A stretch of DNA of 64,000 nt from Hymenobacter elongatus (lineage in GTDB: Bacteria > Bacteroidota > Bacteroidia > Cytophagales > Hymenobacteraceae). Positions 28,211-37,424 of this stretch are shown here, one piece after another. Where the stretch lies: NCBI RefSeq assembly GCF_004745955.1, contig NZ_SRLD01000003.1:1-64000 (forward strand), in the 5' to 3' direction. A program made the translations under genes and the position numbers. Below the pieces are notes generated by a model that had not been told where the DNA came from, did not search any database, and was given only the letters and a program-made list of their open reading frames with translations. The stretch's first letter is position 1; the number at the start of each line of letters is the position of its first letter.

Positions 28211-29004
28211 GATTGCTCAACTATAAAATCGGCTTCAAACAAGGCCGCCAGATGTGGTACTAAACGCTGCTCGACTTCTGTCATCGGCACGGCATGGCCT
28301 AACTCCTGCTGTAGCGAGGTCACGGCTTTGTCGACGATGCCACAGGGCACGATGTGTCCGAAATACGACAGGTCGGAATTAACGTTGAAGGCAAACCCGT
28401 GCATAGTTACCCAGCGGCTGCACTTTACACCCAACGCACAAATTTTACGTGGATTAGGAGCACCCGCTTCAAAATCGAGCCACACGCCGGTAAGCCCCAC
28501 AATGCGTCCGGCTGCTAACCCATAGTCGGCCAGGGTACGAATTACGGCTTCCTCCAACAGGCGGAGGTAGCGGTGAATATCGGTGAAGAAGTTATCTAAG
28601 TCCAGAATCGGGTAGCCGACCAGCTGGCCGGGGCCGTGGTAGGTGATGTCGCCGCCGCGGTTGATGCGGTGAAAGGTAGCGCCGTGGCGCGCCAAGCCTT
28701 CTGCATCGAGCAGCAGGTGCTCCGGCTTACCACTTTTGCCCAGCGTGTAGACGTGGGGATGCTGACACAACAGCAGATAATTCGGGGTAAGCTCTACCGT
28801 GCGCCCTTCATCAACCGCCTGCCGGTTACGCGTTTTGATGGCTAGCGTAGCAGCCAGCAACTCTTCCTGATAGGCCCAGGTGGCTTCGTAGTCGGCTAAA
28901 CCTAGCTGTTCAACGATAACCCGTGGGTTGCTACCTGATTCGGCAACGGTAGCTGCGCGGCTGCCGGGAGCTTGGTGGGAAGGCGTAGGGCTGGACACAG
29001 ACAT
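28207..29004 (-). CDS. lipB: Lipoyl(octanoyl) transferase
   Basis: The 265-residue protein contains HINRGGDITYHGPGQ-type sequence (RINRGGDITYHGPGQ), the catalytic Lys region RKICALGVKCSRW and the catalytic Cys in GHIVPCGI (residue 221). LipB transfers octanoate from acyl carrier protein to lipoyl domains of 2-oxoacid dehydrogenases. The protein is about 25-40 residues longer at the N-terminus than many LipB, with a Ser/Pro-rich lead that could reflect a later true start. It is the first gene of the lipB-to-DUF4271 minus-strand group. Confidence 0.95.
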   Translation of the reverse strand: MSVSSPTPSHQAPGSRAATVAESGSNPRVIVEQLGLADYEATWAYQEELLAATLAIKTRNRQAVDEGRTVELTPNYLLLCQHPHVYTLGKSGKPEHLLLDAEGLARHGATFHRINRGGDITYHGPGQLVGYPILDLDNFFTDIHRYLRLLEEAVIRTLADYGLAAGRIVGLTGVWLDFEAGAPNPRKICALGVKCSRWVTMHGFAFNVNSDLSYFGHIVPCGIVDKAVTSLQQELGHAVPMTEVEQRLVPHLAALFEADFIVEQS

Positions 29005-29227
29005 AGCAAACTTGTTAAAAAGCCAAACCGCAGAACCGTTATCAGCACACGAGGCGTGGCACCGCTCGTGGCCAAGTGGATCTGCTGGAGGGAAGTAAGC
29101 AACTTGGCAACCGGCGTCCTCTTATTCAACCAACGGGCTCTGAAAAGGCTTAAGAATAACACAGAAAGCGCGCAAAGGTACTAGATTTAGCCCCAACCTC
29201 CACCCAACCTCCTCTTCTGCTGGTTAT

Positions 29228-29587
29228 ATGACTCACGCGGCGCACGAGCTCGGCCAAGCAGGCGAAAAGGCCGCTGCTACCTTTCTGGCTGAGCAAGGCT
29301 ACACGATCGTGACACAAGGCTACCGCCACCGACGGGCCGAGGTAGACCTCATTGTGCGGCGTGGGCAGGAGCTGCTGGTGTTCGTGGAAGTGAAGACCCG
29401 CTCCTCGGCGCAGTACGGGTTTCCGGAGGAGTTCGTGACCGAGCGTAAGCGGCAGCTGTTTCGGCTGGCGGCTGAGCAGTACCAACTGGACGTCGACTGG
29501 CAGGGTGACATCCGCTTCGATATCCTGGCCTTGCGCCTGACGAGCACAGGCTTTCATATCGAGCATTTTGAGGATGCTTTTTACTAG
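29228..29587 (+). CDS. yraN: YraN-family protein (UPF0102, endonuclease-like)
   Basis: The 119-residue protein opens HELGQAGEKAAATFLAEQGYTI. It carries the PD-(D/E)XK-like set AEVDLIVRRG...LVFVEVKTRSS, with Glu, Asp, Glu and Lys in the expected places, then VTERKRQLFRLAAEQY. This is the full UPF0102/YraN fold, related to Holliday-junction resolvases; its cellular role is unsettled. It stands alone between lipB (divergent) and a convergent lipoprotein gene. Confidence 0.93.
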   Translation: MTHAAHELGQAGEKAAATFLAEQGYTIVTQGYRHRRAEVDLIVRRGQELLVFVEVKTRSSAQYGFPEEFVTERKRQLFRLAAEQYQLDVDWQGDIRFDILALRLTSTGFHIEHFEDAFY

Positions 29588-29646
29588 AGTCTGCCTTCTT
29601 CGAACGTTATAGCTGAACATAGCCAAAACACTTGGCTGATGGCCAT

Positions 29647-29678
29647 AAAAAAGCCTACCCAGGGCAGGGCAGGCTTTT
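29647..29678 (-). terminator. Terminator after the MORN-type lipoprotein gene
   Basis: On the minus strand AAAAGCCTGCCC and GGGTAGGCTTTTTT form an imperfect stem with a T run, 17 bp past the stop codon at 29695. Confidence 0.75.
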
Positions 29679-29694
29679 CACCTAACTTAGTCTG

Positions 29695-30651
29695 CTACTT
29701 TTTGGCTCCCGGACGGTCCGTGACGGCATCACGCTTGTCGAGGCCCTTCTCCTTATCATATACCAGCACCGCGTTACGGTTATACTCTTTCACCATTTCC
29801 GGCTCCGCTATTTCCGGATCGTAGCCCGACTCGCCATACTGGTATTCGTAGTGCCGGCGGTTGCGAAAGCCCCAGTACTTGGTCCAGATGCCGATTTTCT
29901 TGCCGTTTTCGAACTGGCCGTCCCAGTTGCGCTGGCCGTTTTCGAGGTAGCTCACGTAGTCGCCTTCCACTTTGCCGGCCACGTACGGAATCACCTCTTT
30001 GATCTTTTTGCGCTCCGCATCATAGTACGTAACGGCCGCGTCGCGTGGGAAACCCATTTCGTAGTGAGTCTTGCTGAGCAGCACGTTGTCTTTGTTGACC
30101 CGCTCCCAGCGCAGGTGCCGGGTTCCTAGCGCGAAGTAGCCGGTTTCGACCACCTTCCCGCCCTGCAGCTTCTTGTAGGGACCGTGCAGAATTTTATCCG
30201 TGGCCGGGTTCAGCTCTGCCGTCGACTTGAAAATCTTACGCTTTTTGGGATTGAAGTAGTACAGCGCCGGCGCGTACTCATTGGGCTGCTGGAAGGTCTT
30301 GAGGTAATAAAATTGCTCAATAACCTGGTTGCGGCCTTTGGGACCCGACTTCGTGAAGCTCTTTTTTATCCTTTCTCCCAGAAAGACATTCTTCTTCTTT
30401 TTGGGTTTGCGCTGACCAGACTTCTCCTTTTCTTTCGCGGCCCGCTCCTGCTCCTTGGTCATGGCCAGGCGCTTGGTATCCAGCGAAGGAGCGCTGGTCG
30501 TGTCGCGGGCGGTGGTGAGCGAGTCGGTAGCTAGCGTGCTCCCACCCAGCTGCTCGGGCTTGCTGTTGAAGGAAACCGTTTTTTTGCTGCACGCGCCGGC
30601 CAGCAGCAGCACGAGCAAGGCAGGGAGAAAAGAGAACCGGAGTGGGCGCAT
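29695..30651 (-). CDS. Lipoprotein with MORN/YwqK-like repeats
   Basis: From ATG 30651 (MRPLRFSFLPALLVLLLAGACSKK) the protein has 318 residues and a clear lipobox (LAGAC). A Lys/Arg-rich segment (EKSGQRKPKKKKNVFLGERI, about 90-110) follows. The second half contains repeats of the form DAAVTYYDAERKKIKEVIPY, EGDYVSYLENGQRNWDGQFE and NGKKIGIWTKYW, which match the MORN/YwqK antitoxin-like repeat. Such proteins are usually cell-envelope scaffold proteins of unknown function in Bacteroidota. No operon partner is evident. Confidence 0.78.
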   Translation of the reverse strand: MRPLRFSFLPALLVLLLAGACSKKTVSFNSKPEQLGGSTLATDSLTTARDTTSAPSLDTKRLAMTKEQERAAKEKEKSGQRKPKKKKNVFLGERIKKSFTKSGPKGRNQVIEQFYYLKTFQQPNEYAPALYYFNPKKRKIFKSTAELNPATDKILHGPYKKLQGGKVVETGYFALGTRHLRWERVNKDNVLLSKTHYEMGFPRDAAVTYYDAERKKIKEVIPYVAGKVEGDYVSYLENGQRNWDGQFENGKKIGIWTKYWGFRNRRHYEYQYGESGYDPEIAEPEMVKEYNRNAVLVYDKEKGLDKRDAVTDRPGAKK

Positions 30652-30784
30652 CAACGAAGCAGACAGAATTCGTAGGGTCGAACGTAAAGATATAGGGATT
30701 TAGTGCCGCACGCTGGCAAAGCGCTTCGAAACCGGCAAGCGGGGCAGCGCGCCACGCTCCACTACTACTACAGCAGCAAAGCAA

Positions 30785-30842
30785 ACGCCTGCATTTGCCG
30801 AAAGCCGTTAGATGAACGGTGGTTTCGGCGAATGCAGGCGCT
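30785..30842 (-). terminator. Long hairpin downstream of htpG
   Basis: GCGCCTGCATTCGCCGAAA and its near-complement form a roughly 18-bp stem with an inner CCGTT/AACGG stem. It starts about 30 bp after the htpG stop. No strong T run follows, so it may stabilise mRNA ends rather than terminate. Confidence 0.6.
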
Positions 30843-30873
30843 GTAAGCTACCCGGTGGAATACCGGACTCCTG

Positions 30874-32706
30874 TTATGCCGTCAGCAAGTCGGCGCTACG
30901 CTTCACGAAGGCCGTCAGGGCTTCGCCTTTCAGCATGCCCTGGGCCAGCAAGGCCAGATCGAAGGCCTGGCGGGCCAACTGGTGGCTGGCCTCGTCGGTG
31001 GCGCTGAGCACGCGCTGGGCTACGGGGTGGTTGGCATTTACGCTCACGGTGTAGCTGTCGGGCAACGAGCCGAACATCTGCATGCCGCCGCCGCCGCCGG
31101 CACGCTGCATATCCTTCATGCGGCGCATGAACTCGGGCACCGTGATGATAACCGGCGCATCCTGGGGCGACAAGGCCTCTACCTGCACATGCATATGCTC
31201 GTTGCCGATAGCCTTGGCAAATAGCTCCTGGAGCTTCGTCTTGTCGTCGTCGCTCAGTACGCTTTCGATGGTTTCATCCTTTTCGATGAGCTTCCCAATC
31301 GTATCGGCATCTACGCGCTTAAAGGTCACTTTTTCGAGCTTTTGCTCTAGTTGCCCAATGAAATGCGAGTCGAGTACGGTGTCGAGCTTCAGCACATCGT
31401 AGCCCCGGTCGAGGGCAGCCTGCACGAAGCTGTGCTGAGCTTCAGCGTCGGTGGTGTAGAGCACTACGGTTTGCTCGGCCTTGTCCTTCTGATTAGCCTG
31501 TACGAATTCCTGATACTCGCTCAAGGTAAAGTACTTGCCGGCGGTGTTCTGCACCAGCACGAAATCCTTGGCTTTGTCGTAAAACTTGTCGTCGGCGGAG
31601 AGCATGCCGTACTTCACGAACATGCCGATGTCGGACCACTTTTCCTCGAAGCCCGAACGGTCTTTGCGGAACAGCTCGGCCAGCTTGTCAGCCACCTTTT
31701 TGGTGATGTAGGTGTTAATTTTCTTCACCGCCGCATCGGCCTGCAGGAAGCTGCGCGACACGTTCAGCGGAATATCAGGCGAGTCGATGACGCCGTGCAG
31801 CAACATCAGGAACTCCGGCACCACATCCTTCACCTCATCGGTGATGAATACCTGCCGCGAATACAGCTGAATTTTGTTGCGCTGGAATTGCAGCTCGTCC
31901 TTCACCTTGGGGAAGTAAAGAATACCGGTCAGATTGAACGGATAGTCCACATTGAGGTGGATCCAGAACAGGGGCGGCTCCGAAAAAGGATACAACTCCT
32001 GGTAGAACGTGGTGTAGTCCTCATCCGTCAATTCGGAGGGCTGCTTCACCCAGATGGGTTGCGTCTGGTTGATAACCGCGTCCTCAAACTCGATTTCGAT
32101 GGGCAGAAACTTGCAGTACTTGGTCAGGATGGTGCGCAACCGAGCCGGCTCCAGAAACTCATCCGAGTCGGCCGCTACGTGTAGCACTACATCGGTGCCC
32201 CGGTCCGTTTTGTCAGTAGTTTCGAGGGTGAATTCCGTGCTGCCATCACAAATCCAGTGGGCCCCTTCAGTCTCTTCCTTGTAGCTCTTGGAGAAGATCT
32301 CCACATTATCGGCGACCATGAAGGCCGAGTAGAAGCCCAGGCCGAACTGCCCGATAATCTGGTCTTTGGCCGCCGCATCCTTCTCCTTGTACTTCTCCAC
32401 AAACTCGGTGGCCCCGGAGAAGGCAATCTGGTTGATGTACTTCTTGATTTCCTCGGCCGTCATGCCCAGGCCCCGGTCCGAAATGGTGATGGTACGAGCT
32501 TCTTTGTCCACGCTCACCTTCACTTTCAGCTCGCCGAGCTCTCCCTTGAATTCTCCTAGCTGCCCTAAGCTTTTCAGCTTTTGGGTGGCATCTACCGCGT
32601 TAGAAACCAGCTCCCGAAGGAAGATTTCGTGGTCGGAATACAGGAATTTCTTGATGATGGGGAAGATATTCTCGGTATGAATCGAGATGTTACCTTTCTC
32701 TTGCAT
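30874..32706 (-). CDS. htpG: Molecular chaperone HtpG (Hsp90)
   Basis: The 610-residue protein shows the GHKL ATP-binding motifs FLRELVSNAVDATQKL, ISDRGLGMTAEEI and IGQFGLGFYSAFMVADNV in the first 140 residues. The middle domain contains FPKVKDELQFQRNKIQLYSR-type sequence, and a C-terminal dimerisation domain follows. HtpG is a cytosolic ATP-dependent chaperone. Length matches Bacteroidota HtpG. The gene stands alone; no heat-shock promoter motif was recognised in the 155-bp upstream gap. Confidence 0.97.
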   Translation of the reverse strand: MQEKGNISIHTENIFPIIKKFLYSDHEIFLRELVSNAVDATQKLKSLGQLGEFKGELGELKVKVSVDKEARTITISDRGLGMTAEEIKKYINQIAFSGATEFVEKYKEKDAAAKDQIIGQFGLGFYSAFMVADNVEIFSKSYKEETEGAHWICDGSTEFTLETTDKTDRGTDVVLHVAADSDEFLEPARLRTILTKYCKFLPIEIEFEDAVINQTQPIWVKQPSELTDEDYTTFYQELYPFSEPPLFWIHLNVDYPFNLTGILYFPKVKDELQFQRNKIQLYSRQVFITDEVKDVVPEFLMLLHGVIDSPDIPLNVSRSFLQADAAVKKINTYITKKVADKLAELFRKDRSGFEEKWSDIGMFVKYGMLSADDKFYDKAKDFVLVQNTAGKYFTLSEYQEFVQANQKDKAEQTVVLYTTDAEAQHSFVQAALDRGYDVLKLDTVLDSHFIGQLEQKLEKVTFKRVDADTIGKLIEKDETIESVLSDDDKTKLQELFAKAIGNEHMHVQVEALSPQDAPVIITVPEFMRRMKDMQRAGGGGGMQMFGSLPDSYTVSVNANHPVAQRVLSATDEASHQLARQAFDLALLAQGMLKGEALTAFVKRSADLLTA

Positions 32707-32861
32707 AGCACGTTGGGCAAAGGGTTTGAAATAAGAATTCGGACGAAACGCCAGCTTTCAGCTGCGGCACTTCTACTTGCTGCCCGTTTCAAAACCTGTT
32801 CCACGACTACTTTACCGCCATTTTGGCAGCGCTTACCGCTATTCTAGCAAGTTGCTCATTC

Positions 32862-33347
32862 TCACACGGTGCTTCGCTCACCTATTCCCAGCTCCGAGTG
32901 GTGCAGTTGGGTGGCACTCCACTCCTGCTCCAGCTTGTCTACTTGTTCGGTAGAGTTGGTGAGCCAGTCGAGGGCGGCATGGGTATCCGAAAAGAACTGT
33001 ACTTCGAACGTAATAAACGGGCGGCCGATCTTCAGCAGCCCTTCCACCACCATCTGATTGTAATGATGAGCAGCAGGCAGCACCAATGCCACCTGCCGGG
33101 CATACTGGCGCAGGATGCGCGGCAACCAATTGATTGTCAGCCACACTTGGTCCTCAATGCTGATATCAGGCAAGCCATGCAAATCAAGCAAGCAGTGATG
33201 CACTTGGCAATCCTGCACTAAGTCCACGATGTGCTTCAGGGCTGGACGAAAGCAGGTCATGTTACCCGTTTGCTGCCATTGATACCGTAGTAGTTGCAGT
33301 TCAGGAGCGTGCTGAATGCGTAGGCAAGTGAAGTCTGTTAGAATCAT
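32862..33347 (-). CDS. Small cytosolic protein, paralogue of the next gene
   Basis: From ATG 33347 (MILTDFTCLRIQHAPELQLL) the protein has 161 residues without signal or membrane spans. The pattern LRYQWQQTGNM...ALKHIVDLVQDCQVHHCLLDLHGLPDISIEDQVW and FEVQFFSDTHAALDWLTNS aligns along its length with the gene at 33419, including the shared AALDWLTNS end. The alternating beta-alpha layout with a terminal helix resembles STAS/SpoIIAA-like proteins, but this is a fold guess. The pair is a tandem duplication. Confidence 0.75.
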   Translation of the reverse strand: MILTDFTCLRIQHAPELQLLRYQWQQTGNMTCFRPALKHIVDLVQDCQVHHCLLDLHGLPDISIEDQVWLTINWLPRILRQYARQVALVLPAAHHYNQMVVEGLLKIGRPFITFEVQFFSDTHAALDWLTNSTEQVDKLEQEWSATQLHHSELGIGERSTV

Positions 33348-33418
33348 GAATGATAAGCGGCACAAAATGGACCCTCGCTCCGCGCGAGACAATCTACGTG
33401 GTGCCAGGTAGGCTGGAT

Positions 33419-33931
33419 TTAGAACGTATAGGGGAAATCTAAGTTGGCTATTCGCAGGCCGTGCGGCAGCCCTTTATTATACTTTTCCACTTCGCTAACC
33501 TGATAAGATTCCCATTCTTGCTCCAGCTCAGCGCCTCTGCCCGAAGAATTTGTCAGCCAGTCGAGGGCAGCAGTAACATCGGAGAAAAATTGAATTTCTC
33601 CACACTCATAGCGCTGCCCATCAGACAGGACTGTTTCCACAACCAACTGATTGTGCAGGCTGGCCGGCAGAATGATGGCTATATCTTTCACGGGTAATTT
33701 AGCAAACAACGGAAGCCAGGTTTCACTCAGCCATGCCTGCTCATCAGTGCCCACGATAGGCATACCAGTAGTATCCACCAACCAACGCCTAATCTTCTGA
33801 CTATCTGATAGTTTTATCAAATAATACAACGCCTGCTGGAACTGCGCGGCATTCATGGCCCCGTGCCACTGCCAGCGCAGCAGACGCAACCCCTTGTCAT
33901 AATGAAGAAAAAGAGAATCAGGCTTGTTCAT
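33419..33931 (-). CDS. Small cytosolic protein, tandem paralogue (STAS-like fold possible)
   Basis: The 170-residue protein begins MNKPDSLFLHYDKGLRLLRW. It shares with the downstream gene a W(Q/H) strand, a helix ending in LVDTTGMPIVGTDEQAWLSE (compare LLDLHGLPDISIEDQVWL), ILPASLHNQLVVETVL and IQFFSDVTAALDWLTNSS. Position suggests co-transcription with its paralogue, 71 bp apart. Function is unknown. Similar proteins in Cytophagales are often present as multiple lineage-specific copies. Confidence 0.75.
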   Translation of the reverse strand: MNKPDSLFLHYDKGLRLLRWQWHGAMNAAQFQQALYYLIKLSDSQKIRRWLVDTTGMPIVGTDEQAWLSETWLPLFAKLPVKDIAIILPASLHNQLVVETVLSDGQRYECGEIQFFSDVTAALDWLTNSSGRGAELEQEWESYQVSEVEKYNKGLPHGLRIANLDFPYTF

Positions 33932-34473
33932 ACTACCCTTGACAACAAGTACTTCGGGTTGTCAGAAGAGCAAATATAGCTTTTTTAACACGATACTTCT
34001 ATAACTTTTCGGTTATTGATAGCTACTACTAGTTTAACCTTTCCTTCCCCCTATTCAAAAATATATTTATACCATTGCTCAACTATTGCCTGAAGAAACG
34101 AAACTCACGGGCCAGAAATAACATTGTACAAAATTTATATTTTTTTAACAATATTAGGTGCTCAAATTATTGATTTTTCCTCTCCGTTTAGTGTACTAAA
34201 ACAATAATGGACCATCTAACTTCTGACACATCACCCTTAGCGTCTAAATCATGTTAGTCGATGCTGAACAACAGGTAGTAGCAAAGAGATGGGGCGTATC
34301 TCAAATCAGTTGGCTAACATTCCTACAACTTGGTAGAGGGATGCGCTAAAGCAGGGCAAAGATCAGTTCGGGTTGTTTCCAGTGTATTACCGGAGAGTTA
34401 CGTTTACACCAAGTCCTGCGTAGGTCAGTCTATCGATGTTGCGCCCACTGCTCTGGTGATTGAAAATTTATTT
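33932..34473. other. Long AT-rich intergenic region, no gene seen
   Basis: About 540 bp, much more AT-rich than its surroundings, especially 34000-34200, where several runs of T and ATATTT occur. No open frame, palindrome or RNA gene could be supported. It must carry promoters for the divergent groups at 33931 and 34510. Confidence 0.6.
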
Positions 34474-34481
34474 TATCTTTG
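34474..34481 (+). promoter_or_regulatory. -7 promoter box upstream of the TonB receptor locus
   Basis: TATCTTTG matches the Bacteroidota TAnnTTTG box and lies 28 bp upstream of the ATG at 34510. No good -33 TTTG was found at the usual distance; TTG at 34460 is too close. Confidence 0.5.
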
Positions 34482-34509
34482 AAGCCAGGCTTCTGACACA
34501 TTGTTGCAA

Positions 34510-34860
34510 ATGCAAGCATTACGCTCCCAGGTCGCTATTCTGTTGCTGCTCTGCTTCACGCGGGTGCTGGTACCAGATGCATGGATCTTGGCGTTGCACG
34601 CGCACCAGCATACGGCGGAAGAAGTAACAGAGTCGTCGGTTCCTGGCAAAACCAAAGCCGTGGTGTCGGCTAAGCACCAGCACTGCGCCGTCGACCATTT
34701 CTACGACGTGCCCTTCCAGGCTTCTTTGCCGCTGGAATTTGCGCTATCTATAAGCTATGCGGCCCCGGTTGCCGCATCGGGCGCTTCGGTATGGCTGGCT
34801 ACGGCCCCGACTACCGCCAACCTGCGCGGCCCGCCAGCCCTGGGACAACTTTTCGTGTAA
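34510..34860 (+). CDS. Small secreted His/Cys protein upstream of TonB receptor
   Basis: From ATG 34510 the protein has 116 residues. A signal peptide-like start (MQALRSQVAILLLLCFTRVL) is followed by His-rich ALHAHQH and then KHQHCAVDHFYDVPF. The H-x-H-C...D-H-F arrangement suggests a metal-binding site. Proteins of this size and pattern often precede CarboxypepD_reg-type TonB receptors in Bacteroidota. It is encoded 125 bp before the receptor on the same strand. The family is not recognised; a metal-related role is inference. Confidence 0.7.
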   Translation: MQALRSQVAILLLLCFTRVLVPDAWILALHAHQHTAEEVTESSVPGKTKAVVSAKHQHCAVDHFYDVPFQASLPLEFALSISYAAPVAASGASVWLATAPTTANLRGPPALGQLFV

Positions 34861-34985
34861 TGAGCTGCTGCTGGCCCGCAATCCATGTTTTCACACGGGG
34901 TTGGGGTTTAGGCTATAGGTAGCCGCAGGCCATTGAGCCAGCCGATACCCAGCAGTGGTTTTACCCACTAGCTTTCCCCTTTTTT

Positions 34986-37394
34986 ATGGATTTTCGCTTC
35001 CTGGCAGCTGTTAGGGCAGCGTGCGCACTATGGCTGTGGCTGATGGCAGCCACCGCAGTGGCGCAGGCTAGCCAGCAGCCGTCTGAATGCACGCTCTCCG
35101 CAAGCGGCCGCGTCATCGACCATGAGTCGCGACAGGGGCTGCCGGGCGCTACGGTGGTGGTGCTGGAAACCCAGCAGGCTACCCCGACGGATGTGGCTGG
35201 CAACTACCACTTTCACCTGTGCGCAGGCCTGTATCACCTGCAGGTTTCTTACCTCGGCTACAGCGGCGAGGTGGCCGAAGTGCGCGTGGCCGAAGCCGTT
35301 ATCCGCGACTTTCGGCTGCACCCCGATGCCATTCTGCTAAACAGCGCCGTGGTACAGGGTCAGCGCACGGCCGCGCCCACCACGCAGCCCACGGCGGTGC
35401 TGGCCGGGCAGGCCCTGCAGCAGACCCGGGGTCAGGCCCTGGGCGAGGCGCTGCAAAAGTTGGCGGGCGTAACGGCCATTCAGACCGGGCCGGGCATTTT
35501 CAAGCCCATGATACATGGCCTGCATTCCAACCGCGTCACGATTCTGAACAACGGCGTGCGCCAGGAAGGCCAGCAGTGGGGCGTGGAGCACGGGCCGGAA
35601 ATTGACCCCTTCATTGCCTCGCGCCTGACCGTGGTGAAGGGTGCGGCCAGCGTACGGTACGGCTCCGACGCTATTGGCGGGGTGGTGCTAGTGGAGCCCA
35701 AACCGCTGCGGGACTCGGCCGGAACGGGTGCCGAGCTTACCCTGGTGGGCATGAGCAACAACGGCTTGGGGGCGGCCTCGGGCACCTTAGATGGCAACGT
35801 ACGCCGGCTGCCGGCCCTTAGCTGGCGCGCCCAGGCCACCCTACGGCGGGCCGGCACCATGCGCACGCCCGACTACTATTTGAAAAACTCGGGCTTTGCC
35901 GAGCGGAATTTCTCCGGGGCCGTGGGCTGGCGCAAGCCAACGTATGGACTCGATGTTTTCTACAGCCAGTTCAACACCCGCATCGGCATTTTGCCGGCCT
36001 CGCACGCGGAAAGCAAGACCGATCTGCTGCTGGCAATTGCCCGACCGGAGCCCCTGGAAACCACCGACTTCACCTACGACATTGACCGGGCCTACCAGCA
36101 GGTGCGCCACGACGTAGCCAAGCTCACCGGCTTCGTGCAGACCGGCGCGGTGGGCCAGCTGCAACTCACGCTGGCCCAGCAAACGGACTTTCGGGACGAG
36201 TACGACAAGTTCCGGCCCCGCAACGACAACCTGGCCAGCCTCGACAAGCCCGAGCTGAGCTACACCAACCGCACCAGCACCGCCGAGCTGCTGTGGGAGC
36301 ACAAGCCCTGGCACCACTTTCGGGGCAGCGTGGGCCTGGCGGGCACCTACCAGCACAACCGCTACGCCGACGGCAGCCGGCAGTTTATTCCTTACTACAC
36401 CAATATAGTGGGCGGTGCTTTCTGGATTGAAAAATGGCAGCAGGGTGCCTGGCTGCTGGAAGGTGGCCTGCGCCTCGACCAGCGTGACCTGGCCGTGAAG
36501 CGCGGCGACCGGGACGCCAGCGGTGCCTTTTTCGTAGACCGGTCCCGCTTTCGGTACACCACGCCAGCCGCCTCGGTGGGGGCTACCTACGATCCTTCGG
36601 CCCACTTCACCTTTAGCCTGAATACGGGTCTGACCCGGCGGGCCCCGGCGGCCAACGAGCGGTTCAGTGAAGGGGTGCATAACGGTATGTTTGAGCTGGG
36701 CAACGACCTGGTACCAGGAGCCACGCCCCTGGCACCCGAAACCGCGCTGAATACCGGCCTGACCGTAAACTGGCACGCCAATCCACGCTTCAACGGTGAG
36801 GTAACGGTGTATCAGAACCGGATTCTGGGCTTCATCTACCAGGTGCCGCTGACCGAGCCGGTGCAAACCGTGCGCGGCAGCCACATCAGCTGGCAGTATG
36901 TGCAGACCGACGCCACTTTTCGCGGCCTCGATGTGAGCAGCAGCTACCAGCTGGCGGCCGACTGGCTTGTGTCGGCCAAGGGCTCGGTGGTGCGCACCCG
37001 CGACACCCGCGCCGACGAATGGCAGATTCTGATGCCCGCCGACCGGCTCGAAACCACCCTGCGCTACACCTGGAGCCACGACCGGGGCCGGCTGACGGGG
37101 CGCTACGCCCAGGCCGGCGTGTATGCCGTGGCGCGGCAGACCCGGGTGCCCGCCAACTACGAAGCCCGCGACCTGCTGGCCCCACCGGCCGGCTACGCTT
37201 TGCTCAATGCGGAAGTCGGGACGACGGTGCGCTGGGGCCGCCTGCCGCTGGCCGTGAGCCTGGCGGGCTCCAACCTACTCAACCAGCGTTACCGCGACTA
37301 CCTGAACCGCTACCGCTACTTCTCCGACGAAATGGGCCGCAACCTGAGCCTGCGGGTGCATATCCCGCTGGAGCTGCCCCACAAACGCAAGTAA
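34986..37394 (+). CDS. TonB-dependent outer-membrane receptor (CarboxypepD_reg type)
   Basis: The 802-residue protein has a signal peptide, a carboxypeptidase-regulatory-like domain (ASGRVIDHESRQGLPGATVV to about residue 115), a plug domain (about 120-235) and a 22-strand barrel ending RNLSLRVHIPLEL. The plug contains MIHGLHSNRVTILNNG and RQEGQQWGVEHGPEID, motifs shared with the second receptor of this locus. It imports a substrate across the outer membrane using TonB energy. Substrate is unknown; metal (ZnuD-like) or siderophore uptake fits the His/Cys neighbour and the CDF exporter further along. The lipoprotein gene follows after 30 bp. Confidence 0.92.
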   Translation: MDFRFLAAVRAACALWLWLMAATAVAQASQQPSECTLSASGRVIDHESRQGLPGATVVVLETQQATPTDVAGNYHFHLCAGLYHLQVSYLGYSGEVAEVRVAEAVIRDFRLHPDAILLNSAVVQGQRTAAPTTQPTAVLAGQALQQTRGQALGEALQKLAGVTAIQTGPGIFKPMIHGLHSNRVTILNNGVRQEGQQWGVEHGPEIDPFIASRLTVVKGAASVRYGSDAIGGVVLVEPKPLRDSAGTGAELTLVGMSNNGLGAASGTLDGNVRRLPALSWRAQATLRRAGTMRTPDYYLKNSGFAERNFSGAVGWRKPTYGLDVFYSQFNTRIGILPASHAESKTDLLLAIARPEPLETTDFTYDIDRAYQQVRHDVAKLTGFVQTGAVGQLQLTLAQQTDFRDEYDKFRPRNDNLASLDKPELSYTNRTSTAELLWEHKPWHHFRGSVGLAGTYQHNRYADGSRQFIPYYTNIVGGAFWIEKWQQGAWLLEGGLRLDQRDLAVKRGDRDASGAFFVDRSRFRYTTPAASVGATYDPSAHFTFSLNTGLTRRAPAANERFSEGVHNGMFELGNDLVPGATPLAPETALNTGLTVNWHANPRFNGEVTVYQNRILGFIYQVPLTEPVQTVRGSHISWQYVQTDATFRGLDVSSSYQLAADWLVSAKGSVVRTRDTRADEWQILMPADRLETTLRYTWSHDRGRLTGRYAQAGVYAVARQTRVPANYEARDLLAPPAGYALLNAEVGTTVRWGRLPLAVSLAGSNLLNQRYRDYLNRYRYFSDEMGRNLSLRVHIPLELPHKRK

Positions 37395-37424
37395 TTCTTC
37401 TTTTCCTTTTTTCCCTTTTCACCC

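Noticed and set aside
33932..34509. tRNA or small RNA gene in the AT-rich gap
   Set aside because: No cloverleaf, conserved arm sequence or terminator hairpin could be recognised.
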